The notes below the pieces were generated by a model. It had not been told where the DNA came from and ran no database searches. It saw only the letters and a program-made list of their open reading frames with translations. Shown one piece after another: positions 33,157 through 41,215 of a stretch of 64,000 bases of DNA. Position numbers and translations under genes: made by a program. Where the stretch lies: assembly GCF_013391415.1 (NCBI RefSeq), contig NZ_JACAXB010000034.1:124001-188000 (forward strand), read 5' to 3'. The DNA is from Aquitalea sp. LB_tupeE. Its GTDB lineage: Bacteria > Pseudomonadota > Gammaproteobacteria > Burkholderiales > Chromobacteriaceae. Position 1 is the first letter of the stretch. Every line of letters starts with the position of its first letter.

Positions 33157-34815
33157 TTAATATTGCGGCTTGTACAGTTGCGACTCGATCCAGGCACGGA
33201 TATCACGCGGACGCTCCACCTGGGCCAGGCCGGAATCGAACATGTACTCGGCAATGCGTGCTGCCGTGGTCACTTCGGTTTCCAGAATCTGGTCCTGACT
33301 GGGGAACAGCATGCTCTTGGCGCGCTGGGTCAGCGTTACCTGATCAGCGGTGGCATGGGCAGCCACGATGAAGCATTCGTCGTTCAGGCGGGTAGGACGG
33401 CAGCAGTAAGTAGCCAGACCGATGGCCGGGTAGATGTAGAAGTTGTTGGCCTGACCCGGACGGAAGGTCTTGCCTTCGTAGTCGAAGTCGGGGAACTGCA
33501 CGCCAGCAGCAAACAGCGCCTTGCCCTTGGACCAGGTGTAGGCTTCCTCAGCGGTACACTCAGCCTTGTGGGTGGGGTTGGACAGCGCAAAGATGATGGG
33601 CTGTTCGTTCAGCTCGCTCATCAGCTCGATTACCTCGCGGGTGAAGGCACGCGCCTTGGTACTCACCCCTACCAGCACGGTCGGCTTGAAGTCGCGGATG
33701 GCTTGCACAAAGTCCTTGCACGGCTTGGCCGGGCGGGCATACAGCTTCTGGGTTTCGGACAGGTCGGTACGGGAATGTTCGATCAGGCCGTTGATGTCAA
33801 ACAGAGCCACCTGCTTGCGGGCATCGGCTTCGCTCAGGCCCAGGGTTTGCAGTTCGGCGCAGAACAGTTTGGCAATGCCAAGGCCAGCAGAACCGGCACC
33901 CAGGAACATCACGCGCTGGTCGGTCAGCTTGCCACCGGTAATGTTCATACCGGCTGCAATACCTGCCAGAGCCACGCTGGCCGTGCCTTGAATGTCATCG
34001 TTGTAGCACAGGATCTTGTCTTTATAGCGATCCAGCATGCGGATGGCGTCGGTGCCTTTCCAGTCTTCAAAGTGTACGCAGCAGTTGGGGAATACTTCCT
34101 GCACGGCCTGGATGAACTCCTCGGTCAGCTCGTCCAGCTCGGCTTCGGAAACCGGTGCTTCGCGAGTGCCCATGTAGAAGGGGTCGGCGCGCAGGGTTTC
34201 GTTGGTGGTGCCAATGTCGAACAGCACCGGCAGCAGGCCGGCCGGCGGAACGGCAGCGCAAGCGGTGTACAGTTGCAGCTTGCCAATCGGAATACCCATG
34301 CCGTTGGCGCCGATGTCGCCCAGGCCCAGAATGCGGCCACCGGTGGATACGCAGATAAAGCGCACGTCTTTTTCCGGCCAGTTGCGCAGCACTTCGGCCA
34401 TGCGGCCCTTCATGTAGCGGGTGATGTACATGCCACGGGCGCGGCGGTAGTTGTTACCGAAGGTTTCGCAGGCATCGGCCACGGTCGGGTCGTACAGTAC
34501 CGGGATGAAACGTTTCGGGTCGGACATCACCGTCTTGTAGAACACGGTTTCGTTACGGTCTTCCAGGCCGATCAAATAGGTATAGCGTTCCAGATCGTCC
34601 GCCTTTTCATCCAGGTGGGCCATGACACGCTCTACCTGACGGTCAAGGTTTTCCACTGCATGCGGCAGCAAACCTTCCAGACCCAGCTGGCGACGCTCAT
34701 CCACGCTGTAGGCCGTGCCCTTGTTCAGCTTGGGTTCATGCAGCAGCGGCATGCCGCCTTGTACGCCCTTGGCGTTCAGTTTGTCATTCTTGACGGAAGT
34801 GTTCTTTACAGTCAT
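33157..34815 (-). CDS. maeA: NAD-dependent malic enzyme
   Basis: The 552-residue enzyme decarboxylates malate to pyruvate and CO2 with reduction of NAD+. It has the long MaeA/SfcA architecture (E. coli MaeA is 565 residues). The malic signature is CYNDDIQGTASVALAGIAAG, the NAD site VMFLGAGSAGLGIAK, and the substrate region YIGL/PTVADACETFGNNYRRARGMY. CTGGAG precedes the ATG. It is the first gene of a unit with the AspT-type antiporter and has a sigma-54 promoter, linking it to the nearby DctBD-type system. Confidence 0.93.
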   Translation of the reverse strand: MTVKNTSVKNDKLNAKGVQGGMPLLHEPKLNKGTAYSVDERRQLGLEGLLPHAVENLDRQVERVMAHLDEKADDLERYTYLIGLEDRNETVFYKTVMSDPKRFIPVLYDPTVADACETFGNNYRRARGMYITRYMKGRMAEVLRNWPEKDVRFICVSTGGRILGLGDIGANGMGIPIGKLQLYTACAAVPPAGLLPVLFDIGTTNETLRADPFYMGTREAPVSEAELDELTEEFIQAVQEVFPNCCVHFEDWKGTDAIRMLDRYKDKILCYNDDIQGTASVALAGIAAGMNITGGKLTDQRVMFLGAGSAGLGIAKLFCAELQTLGLSEADARKQVALFDINGLIEHSRTDLSETQKLYARPAKPCKDFVQAIRDFKPTVLVGVSTKARAFTREVIELMSELNEQPIIFALSNPTHKAECTAEEAYTWSKGKALFAAGVQFPDFDYEGKTFRPGQANNFYIYPAIGLATYCCRPTRLNDECFIVAAHATADQVTLTQRAKSMLFPSQDQILETEVTTAARIAEYMFDSGLAQVERPRDIRAWIESQLYKPQY

Positions 34816-34874
34816 GGCAATCTCCAGTTTGTATCGAATGGGTGAGATGAAAACGTCTCAGCTGCCCTTTATAT

Positions 34875-34890
34875 TGCAACTGGCGTGCCA
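34875..34890 (-). promoter_or_regulatory. Sigma-54 promoter of maeA
   Basis: On the minus strand the sequence reads TGGCACGCCAGTTGCA, an exact -24 (TGGCAC) and -12 (TTGCA) pair with the canonical 5-base spacing. The -12 GC is about 60 bases upstream of the maeA ATG. This is one of the clearest regulatory sites in the window. Confidence 0.88.
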
Positions 34891-34972
34891 GCCTTTTTGC
34901 CCTTGAAAAAATTTTTAAAATATTGATTTTTATAGGTTTTTATTTGACCAAAAAAACCCTACTGACGTCAGG

Positions 34973-35015
34973 CCGTACTTTGCCCCGAACTGCAGGTGCG
35001 GAAGTCCGTACTTTG
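34973..35015 (-). promoter_or_regulatory. Direct repeat, candidate enhancer for the maeA promoter
   Basis: CCGTACTTTG occurs at 34973-34982 and at 35006-35015, 33 bases apart (about three helical turns), roughly 110 and 143 bases upstream of the expected maeA start site. Spacing and position fit a site for an NtrC-type activator; the sequence itself is not a known consensus. Confidence 0.4.
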
Positions 35016-35036
35016 TTCATGGGCTTTGTGCAGCCA

Positions 35037-35075
35037 TAAAAAAACCCGGCCAGCCGGGATGGGCTGCCGGGTTTG
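35037..35075 (-). terminator. Rho-independent terminator after the DUF411 gene
   Basis: On the minus strand, AAACCCGGC-type arms (35074-35066 with 35049-35042) form a stem with an inner CAGCCC/GGGCTG-like hairpin, followed by TTTTTTTATGG. Confidence 0.75.
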
Positions 35076-35136
35076 CGCTAGGACGGCTGGAACGCAGGAA
35101 TGATGTGAGTAGCCCTGCCGCCTTATCCGCGCATGC

Positions 35137-35574
35137 TCAGAACCGGCCAAACTGCACGCCGGTGCGTTGGTCCTTGGTCATGGTGTAAATAGCCAGCGTG
35201 CCCGGCTTTTCTTCACCCATGCCCGGGCCGTGCTGCGGCATGCCGGGGGCGGACAAGCCCACCACGTCGGCCTTGCTGGCCATCAACTGCCTGATGGCAG
35301 CCACCGGCACATGGCCTTCAATGGTGTAGCGGCCAATCCTGGCGGTGTGGCAGCTGCCAAGGCCGGGCGTGACGCCCATCTGCTGCTTGATGGCTTGCAT
35401 GTCATCGCGATTGATGGCGGTAATCTCAAAGCCCTGGTGCTTGAGGTAGCTGACATAGGCCTCGCAGCAGCTGCAAGTGGGGCTTTTGTATAGCGTGACC
35501 GGGGTGACGGCAAACACGGAGGTGCTGAACGCGCCGAACAATACGGCAGTAATGCGGGTACGGATAGTGGCCAT
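35137..35574 (-). CDS. DUF411 family metal-binding protein
   Basis: The 145-residue protein is exported (signal peptide, cleavage near SVFA) and carries YKSPTCSCCEAY (C34, C36, C37) and the later GSCHTARIGRYTIEGHVP, the DUF411 signature. Members are commonly encoded with copper-resistance genes. AAGGAGGG precedes ATG 35574. It is preceded on the same strand by a small His/Cys-containing secreted protein with a copper-protein-like C-terminus, so a copper-handling pair is likely. Confidence 0.85.
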   Translation of the reverse strand: MATIRTRITAVLFGAFSTSVFAVTPVTLYKSPTCSCCEAYVSYLKHQGFEITAINRDDMQAIKQQMGVTPGLGSCHTARIGRYTIEGHVPVAAIRQLMASKADVVGLSAPGMPQHGPGMGEEKPGTLAIYTMTKDQRTGVQFGRF

Positions 35575-35643
35575 GATGGCCCTCCTTCTGGCAATGACTA
35601 GGATTCGGTTGACCGGCAACAAGCCGGTAAATTGAGAGAACTG

Positions 35644-36018
35644 TCAGGCTAGTACCGGTGGGCGGTGCGGCGGAGCAAGGGTGATGCCCGTCAGGGTGGC
35701 AGGCAGGGTGGGAACAAAAATACCGCGCTGGGCTAAGGGGGCAGCAGACCAGCTGGCAAGCTGGGACAAGGCCGGTGCGCAGAGTTGCACGCAGCCCGCT
35801 GCGCTACACCACATGCCATGCACAGCTTTTGCATGGACTACAGCTGACGACAGCTTGCCTGCTGCTTTATCGTGGCAGCTGGCATGGCTGGCATGGGCCA
35901 TGCAGTCTGCTGACAAGATAACCTTACCGGCCATGGCCATGTCGGCACTTGCCGCCAGCACATTGAGTGCCGGAAGCGCGAGCAGAAGCATGAGCAGGAA
36001 ACGGTACAAGGCTTTCAT
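35644..36018 (-). CDS. Small exported protein, CopL/DUF2946-like
   Basis: The 124-residue protein has a strong signal peptide (MKALYRFLLMLLLALPALNV) and a mature region with scattered Cys, His and Met (CMAHASHASCHDK, MWCSAAGC). It ends LAPPHRPPVLA, a tail common in DUF2946/CopL-type copper-response proteins. The Shine-Dalgarno is weak; a GTG at 36048 is an alternative. It lies 69 bases upstream of the DUF411 gene. The copper link is inferred from composition and context. Confidence 0.6.
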   Translation of the reverse strand: MKALYRFLLMLLLALPALNVLAASADMAMAGKVILSADCMAHASHASCHDKAAGKLSSAVVHAKAVHGMWCSAAGCVQLCAPALSQLASWSAAPLAQRGIFVPTLPATLTGITLAPPHRPPVLA

Positions 36019-36431
36019 GGCTGGCAAGATAGCACTGCCAGGTGGCACAGGTGAATACTGGATTGCGCCTTGCTTGCGGATGGTTGATCTGGATCAGTTG
36101 TAGCGGGGGCGGGATTTTCCATTGCCACTGCAATGCGGCGCACAGAGCGAGAGCTTGCCTGGCCCCCCCTCCTTCACCGCCAAGGCTGCATCGACAACCA
36201 TGCATGGCGCGGCCCATGGGCTTAGTTGGTATGGAGAGTCGAGCATTGACGATGGCTTCGGATGCCAACATAAAACGTCCGGCAGCGTAGCTGGGCATCA
36301 GGTCCGCTTTGCACAGAACTTCAGACCCGCCTCATGGGTGCAGAAGGCGTCTGGGCATACGGATTGCTTGATGAACAGGCAATTCACCCCGAAAATACCG
36401 GCTTCCCGTGGCCCCAGCAAAGGTAAACAAT
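36019..36431. other. Gene-free region
   Basis: The 413 bases between the small exported protein and the solute-binding gene show no gene I can support. Several open frames exist on both strands but have no ribosome-binding site or family resemblance. The divergent flanking genes should have their promoters here. Confidence 0.4.
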
Positions 36432-37349
36432 ATGTTCCCAGCCATTGCCCGGAGAGTGATCTCCCGGTCATTACCACGCATTGCAATGGTTGCTGCCACG
36501 GCCTTGTCGGCCCTGCCCAGTCAATGCGCGCAGGCGGAACAATTGACGGTGAACTGGCAAATGCCGGACTATCCTCCGGTAATCATTGCCAGTGGTCCTG
36601 CCAAGGGGCAGGGTTATGCGGATGTGTTTTTACAGTATTTGATGGCGCACACGCCGGATCTGAAGCATGTGGTCGAATATTCCAGCATGTCACGGGTATT
36701 CGGCCTGATGAAGCAGGGTTTGCCGGTATGCGAGCCCAGTCTGCTCAAGACCGCGGAGCGGGAGCAATATGTCGATTTCAGTGATCCGGTAGAGTTTGTC
36801 CTGCCGCACCATGTAGTGGTGCGGGCGGATCGGCTAAACCGCTTGCACGCCTATCGCAATGCAGCCGGCGCAGTCGATATTGCCCGGCTGATGCGTGACA
36901 CTTCCTTGATCTCCATTCGCCAGGAGAAACGCGGCTACCCGCCGGTGGTGCTGGACGCCATGCAGGAAGCAGCAGGCAAGAAAAACCTGATCCAGACCAG
37001 CGATGATGACGAAGGCCCTTTCCGCCAACTGGCTAGTGGCTGGGTAGACTACATCATCAGCTACCCGGACGAGATCAACTGGTTTGCCAACAAACTCAAT
37101 CTTGCCGCGGCCAGCCGCCTGGTTTACCTTCCCATCGTCGGTTTGCCGGATTACACCTTGGGCTATGTCGGCTGCACCAAGGGGCCGTGGGGCAAGAAGA
37201 TTATCCAGCGCGTCAATAAAGTGCTTGCACGGACGGGCAAGCGCCCGCCATGGATTGATGCCGAAGCGCGCTGGCTGGACCCTGAAGCCGCACGGCACTA
37301 TGAGGACATCTACAGGCGTTACCAGTCCTCGCAACCATCTGCCAAGTGA
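36432..37349 (+). CDS. Periplasmic solute-binding protein (family 3-like)
   Basis: The 305-residue protein has a signal peptide (to about ...CAQA) and an amino-acid-binding-protein-like fold with NWQMPDYPPVIIASGPAKGQG and GYADVFLQYLM. The C-terminal part shows GYVGCTKGPWGKKIIQRVN. AAAGGTAA lies before ATG 36432. It is not adjacent to ABC subunits; instead the next gene, starting 5 bases after its stop, is a membrane diguanylate cyclase. It could therefore act as a ligand sensor for that enzyme (inference). Confidence 0.8.
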   Translation: MFPAIARRVISRSLPRIAMVAATALSALPSQCAQAEQLTVNWQMPDYPPVIIASGPAKGQGYADVFLQYLMAHTPDLKHVVEYSSMSRVFGLMKQGLPVCEPSLLKTAEREQYVDFSDPVEFVLPHHVVVRADRLNRLHAYRNAAGAVDIARLMRDTSLISIRQEKRGYPPVVLDAMQEAAGKKNLIQTSDDDEGPFRQLASGWVDYIISYPDEINWFANKLNLAAASRLVYLPIVGLPDYTLGYVGCTKGPWGKKIIQRVNKVLARTGKRPPWIDAEARWLDPEAARHYEDIYRRYQSSQPSAK

Positions 37350-37354
37350 ATCAC

Positions 37355-38650
37355 ATGCATAAAGCCTCTGCCCGGCAAGAGTCTGGTCATCGGCGCCTGC
37401 TTGCCGGCCTCACCAGCAGGCTGTCCAGGCGTTTGCTGTTATGGATTGTGTGTATCAGTGCCTTAACCGCACTGGTTTCCACATCAGTCCAGTTGTTTTT
37501 CGATTACCGGCAAGATCTCTCCGAACTGGAAAAAGGCATGCGCTATATCCAGCAGAACCAGCTGCCCGGTCTGGCCGATGCGGCCTGGAATTTCAATGTC
37601 CCCGGCATGCAGGTGCAACTGGAAGGCATCGGGCACTCTCCCTGGGTAGCGGGTGCCAGTCTGCGTTATGGCCCCAGCCTGCAGGCCACGCTGGAGACTG
37701 GAAAGCTGGGTGGCAAGGATGAAATGGCTTACCGCTACCCCCTGCTACGTCATGGCGTTCTGGTTGGCCAGATCAGGATATTGCCCAATCTGCATACGCT
37801 GTATAACCGCACCATTGACCGTATCGTCATCGTGCTGGTGGTGCAGACCATCAAGTCGCTGATTACCTCGATCTGCATACTGCTGCTAATCTCATGGATG
37901 ATTACCCACCACCTGACACAACTGGCCAGGTTTGCCAAATCCTTCCGGCCGGACAAGCGCTTCAAGCCCTTTGTCCTGCGCCGCCGCGCCGCACGGCAAG
38001 ATGAGCTGACAGTACTGGTAGACAGCCTGAATGATGCCTATGCAAGGTTGCAACAGGCCCACGAATTCGAGGCAAATCATAATGAAATACTGCTGCGTGA
38101 AGTCGCAGAACGCACGGCGGAGCTGCGTGAGGCACAAAACAGGCTGGCCAGGCTGGCGGTGACCGACAAACTGACCGGAGCGATGAACCGGCAGGGGCTG
38201 GAAGAGCGGTTTGCCGTCGAAATACAAGGCGCTACAGATAACAACACCCCACTGGCCATCATCCTGATGGATATTGATAACTTCAAGCCAGTCAATGACA
38301 AATGGGGTCATCTGATCGGGGATCAGGTGCTACAAGAGTTTGTTGCCGTACTGGATGGTCTTCTGCCTGCCGGCAGCATTCTGGCCCGCTGGGGGGGAGA
38401 GGAGTTCCTGATTCTGTGCCCAGCAACCACGCTTGGCCAGGCAACGGAACTGGCCCACTACATGTGCAGCCGGATAGCGCAACACCGCTTTGCTGTGGTC
38501 AACCGCAAAACCGGTAGTTTCGGTGTATCTGCCTGGCACGCAGGCGACTCGACATACAGCCTGGTGAAACGGGCGGACGAAGCCTTGTACCGTGCCAAGA
38601 GCACAGGCCGGAACCGGGTATGTGTCGAAGCAAGTCCGTCAACCGCATAG
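37355..38650 (+). CDS. Membrane diguanylate cyclase (periplasmic sensor, HAMP, GGDEF)
   Basis: The 431-residue protein has TM1 (28-48), a periplasmic domain (about 50-155), TM2 (156-182), a HAMP-like linker, a coiled coil and a GGDEF domain. The catalytic motif is RWGGEEF (347-351), a functional variant that makes c-di-GMP. The RxxD product-inhibition site five residues upstream is absent (LLPAGS). ATG 37355 lies 5 bases after the binding-protein stop; a GTG at 37346 overlaps it. Coupling to the solute-binding protein suggests a ligand-responsive cyclase. Confidence 0.9.
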   Translation: MHKASARQESGHRRLLAGLTSRLSRRLLLWIVCISALTALVSTSVQLFFDYRQDLSELEKGMRYIQQNQLPGLADAAWNFNVPGMQVQLEGIGHSPWVAGASLRYGPSLQATLETGKLGGKDEMAYRYPLLRHGVLVGQIRILPNLHTLYNRTIDRIVIVLVVQTIKSLITSICILLLISWMITHHLTQLARFAKSFRPDKRFKPFVLRRRAARQDELTVLVDSLNDAYARLQQAHEFEANHNEILLREVAERTAELREAQNRLARLAVTDKLTGAMNRQGLEERFAVEIQGATDNNTPLAIILMDIDNFKPVNDKWGHLIGDQVLQEFVAVLDGLLPAGSILARWGGEEFLILCPATTLGQATELAHYMCSRIAQHRFAVVNRKTGSFGVSAWHAGDSTYSLVKRADEALYRAKSTGRNRVCVEASPSTA

Positions 38651-39143
38651 CGGTGACATGAAGCAGGACCATCTCTCTCGTCGGTGACAATATTTAGCCC
38701 ATTTTTGGTTTTACTGGACCTGCTCCTGGTTTTACGTTGCAGAAGACAAGGCAGGTATCTGCTCACGCGGATGATGTTTTGCATTGCCGCTTCCGCGCGG
38801 CAGACGGGAAAGAGGGCTTGCCTGGCCAAGCCCTTCTTCACCTCCAAGGCCACCCCGGCGAGCATGGCCTGCGGCTGCCAGCCAGGGCCCGACCGAGGCG
38901 AGGCGCGCCTGAACTCGCGATTTGCTAACGTCAAATCGTTCAGACAGGGCAGGCGCTTAACACCTCCCCCCGGCCACCTGTCGGCATGCTTGACGGGGCC
39001 GGTTGGCGCGTCGGTGCGGTGATTATTAATGGAATCGGGCTGAGTCCATTTGGCGAATATCTCCCTCAATCACGCAGTCTTTTTCTGATTTAAACCTCTG
39101 TCGAGGGAAATGGGCCCCGTCAGCGCGAGCCGACACAGACGTG

Positions 39144-39221
39144 CTGCCCAAGGTTTTAAGCGGCTGCATGTTTGAGCACCGTGACGGTAGCACGGTGCGA
39201 GTTCAGCCGCGCCTTGGGCAG
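39144..39221. repeat. Nested three-tier inverted repeat
   Basis: Three perfect arm pairs are stacked: CTGCCCAAGG (39144-39153) with CCTTGGGCAG (39212-39221), GCGGCTG (39160-39166) with CAGCCGC (39204-39210), and GCACCGTG (39176-39183) with CACGGTGC (39191-39198). The whole 78-base unit folds into one long hairpin with small internal loops, with no coding role. Confidence 0.85.
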
Positions 39222-39249
39222 GATGGCTGGGGCGGGAATTCGACGCGCT

Positions 39250-39326
39250 GCGGGTCGCCTTTTCTTTGGGTACTTTCTTTTTTGGCGAAGCAAAAGAAAG
39301 TACCTCGACGGCGGGGCGAGACCCGC
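39250..39326. repeat. Second compound inverted repeat
   Basis: GGTACTTTCTTTT (39269-39281) pairs with AAAAGAAAGTACC (39292-39304), a perfect 13-bp stem with a 10-base loop. Outer arms GCGGGTC (39250-39256) and GACCCGC (39320-39326) also match. The TACTTTCTTTT core resembles dispersed hairpins I recall from several betaproteobacterial genomes. Confidence 0.85.
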
Positions 39327-39538
39327 GAAGTTATCTTTTCCTTTGATTTTCAAGGTCATATATAGAGTCACACCCGCTATCGCAGATGATGCTGATGATC
39401 CACACCCCCTCACCTTCAGCCAGTTTCCACCCCGCGATGTCGTCCCTAGAATCCGCCGCTGGTGCTCAACACACCATCTCGAAGCGGTTGCCCTGCCCGA
39501 AAGCAAAGGGCGCTTTCACGTTCAAAGGAACCCGCTTC

Positions 39539-40225
39539 ATGGCAGATCAAACCACCTCCCACCATTCCCCACCCCTTTGCTTCTACTACCACGGCAAACC
39601 GCTGCATGTACTCCGCCATGATGGCCAATGGTGGCTGCACAGCAGCGATGTGCTGGCCCTCATTGGCCGCAGGCTGGGAAACCGCATCCAGCAATTACTG
39701 GCAGCAGAGCCGACACACCAAAACACACCGGAAACAGAAGTCACAAACGCATGCTGGCCCGCAACGGCCCTGCTGCGCGCCTTGCGTCGCAGTAACAAGC
39801 CGCTGGCGCGGCAGTTGCGTGACTGGTTGAACAGGCAGCTGCTACCGGCACTGGAACAGCTGCCGCCCACCGCGCCACGTTGGGAGCAGGCCTTGGCATT
39901 GGCTGCAGAGGCCGGGGTACAGGTGAGCCATGCGGTGTTGCAGGCGGTATTGGCGCAGGGTGTGCGCTGGCAGCATTCGCACTGGTTGCTGACGCTGGAT
40001 TACACGCCGGACCACCCCTTGCGTCATGCGCATGGCCGTTTGCTGGGGCTGAACAGTTCGGCTACGCCCTTGCAGGCGCTGGCGCAGCAGATCGCCACGC
40101 CGCCGGGCATCTCTGCCGACAATGGTGAGTTGCTGGGACTGGCCGCCGCTTGCCACCAGCGTTTGCACAGCCGTCTGTCACGGCAGTTGCTGCGTGACAG
40201 GCCGGGTCAACACCGCCCGGCTTGA
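39539..40225 (+). CDS. BRO-N-like (phage antirepressor-type) protein
   Basis: The 228-residue protein has an N-terminal BRO-N-like pattern (KPLHVLRHDGQWWLHSSDVL, then ALIGRRLGNRIQQLL) found in phage antirepressors. It continues with Ala/Leu/Gln-rich helices. AAAGGAAC precedes ATG 39539. No other phage gene is seen nearby, so it is an orphan or domesticated remnant beside a structured repeat. The family call is moderate. Confidence 0.6.
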   Translation: MADQTTSHHSPPLCFYYHGKPLHVLRHDGQWWLHSSDVLALIGRRLGNRIQQLLAAEPTHQNTPETEVTNACWPATALLRALRRSNKPLARQLRDWLNRQLLPALEQLPPTAPRWEQALALAAEAGVQVSHAVLQAVLAQGVRWQHSHWLLTLDYTPDHPLRHAHGRLLGLNSSATPLQALAQQIATPPGISADNGELLGLAAACHQRLHSRLSRQLLRDRPGQHRPA

Positions 40226-40263
40226 AGTCTGGCGCGAGCGCACAGTCGGTAAGTGCCTTAATA

Positions 40264-40980
40264 CTAGGCGTGACGCCAGCTGAACTGACAAAAGCGCCGC
40301 TGCCAGTCGTCCAGCACCGCCCGTCCCGGCCATTGTGCGGCGTCGAACAATGGCCGGCCTTTGGCATCCCGCCCCTGCTGCAAGGCGGCATGGGTGACGC
40401 CCCTAGCCTGCAGGGTGGCGGCCAGCCGGTGCAGGCTGTCTGCCGCCATCACGCGCGGGTCCAGCGTGGTGCGGCATTCCAGCGCGGTGCCGCAGTCCGC
40501 CCCCATTTCCAGCGCAACATCCAGCGCCTGCCACATGCGGCTTTCGCTGCCCGGCACGCCGGTGACGGCATCCACCCCGCCGGGCGCAGCCTTGATGTCA
40601 AGGCCAATCCAGTCCACCAGGCCTTTGAGCGCCGCCAGCCGCTGCGGGTAGATGCCTCCCGTGTGCAGGCCGATGTCCAGCCCCAACTGGCGGGCTTCCC
40701 GCATCCAGTCCGCCAGTTGCGGGGCCAGCGTGGCTTCGCCGCCGGAAAACACCACCCCATCGAGAAAACCGACGCGCGCCGCCAGCATGCTGCGTACTGC
40801 CGACCAGGACAGCCGGCCTGCATCGCGTGCTTGCAGCCCAGGGTTGTGGCAATAGCCGCAGCGCCAGGGGCAACCGGCGACAAACACGGTGGCGACCAAG
40901 CGCCCCGGCCAGTCACAGCTGGAAAACGGGGTGACACCAGCAAGTAGCGGGCTGGATTCAGTGGTGCAGGTGTTGTTCAT
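40264..40980 (-). CDS. nrdG: Anaerobic ribonucleotide reductase activase (radical SAM)
   Basis: The 238-residue radical SAM enzyme has the cluster motif CPWRCGYC (C37, C41, C44; CX3CX2C) and the SAM-binding region VVFSGGEATLAPQLADWM. It installs the glycyl radical in class III ribonucleotide reductase. The length is longer than E. coli NrdG (154) and fits the PflA-like NrdG type of Pseudomonas and relatives. It overlaps the small glycyl-radical gene by 23 bases on the same strand, its obvious substrate, so the two are translationally linked. Confidence 0.85.
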   Translation of the reverse strand: MNNTCTTESSPLLAGVTPFSSCDWPGRLVATVFVAGCPWRCGYCHNPGLQARDAGRLSWSAVRSMLAARVGFLDGVVFSGGEATLAPQLADWMREARQLGLDIGLHTGGIYPQRLAALKGLVDWIGLDIKAAPGGVDAVTGVPGSESRMWQALDVALEMGADCGTALECRTTLDPRVMAADSLHRLAATLQARGVTHAALQQGRDAKGRPLFDAAQWPGRAVLDDWQRRFCQFSWRHA

Positions 40981-41134
40981 CAAAATGCACGCGTTCGGTA
41001 AATTCGCCCTGCTTGCCGGTATTGAAGGCGGATACCGGGCGGAAGTAGCCCATGACGCGCGTCCATACTTCGCAGCGGGTGCGCAGGGCCGGATCCAGCT
41101 GTTCCGCCTGTTTGATGTCGGTTTGATGGGACAT
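40958..41134 (-). CDS. Free-standing glycyl-radical domain of class III ribonucleotide reductase
   Basis: This 58-residue protein matches the C-terminal tail of NrdD: RTRCEVWTRVMGYFRPVSAF, then NTGKQGEFTERVHF. G29 in VMGYF is the expected radical site. AGGAGAACAAT precedes its own ATG at 41134, 81 bases after the stop of the large subunit, so it is a separate gene rather than a readthrough. It overlaps nrdG by 23 bases. A frameshift artefact is unlikely because of the independent ribosome-binding site and spacer. Confidence 0.85.
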   Translation of the reverse strand: MSHQTDIKQAEQLDPALRTRCEVWTRVMGYFRPVSAFNTGKQGEFTERVHFDEQHLHH

Positions 41135-41215
41135 ATTGTTCTCCTGTGAGGGTTGGGGATAAGGCGCGGCCATGAAAATGGCCTAGCGTCGCTAAGGCAA
41201 GGTGCGCCAGGATTT

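Larger units (their letters stand above)
38651..39538. other. 890-base gene-free region with structured elements
   Basis: No supported gene lies between the diguanylate cyclase and the BRO-N-like gene. The right part holds two hairpin elements (39144-39221 and 39250-39326), listed separately. The left part (38760-39010) is GC-rich and has open frames on both strands that look like translated repeat DNA rather than a gene. It may be a dispersed repeat copy or mobile-element remnant. Confidence 0.5.

Noticed and set aside
33034-34845. A 603-codon plus-strand open frame opposite malic enzyme
   Set aside because: Its sense strand has a recognised enzyme with motifs. The antisense product has no domain and no RBS.
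38458-39069. A 203-codon minus-strand open frame running into the GGDEF gene
   Set aside because: It overlaps the cyclase in antisense, has no RBS, and its upper part looks like translated repeat DNA.
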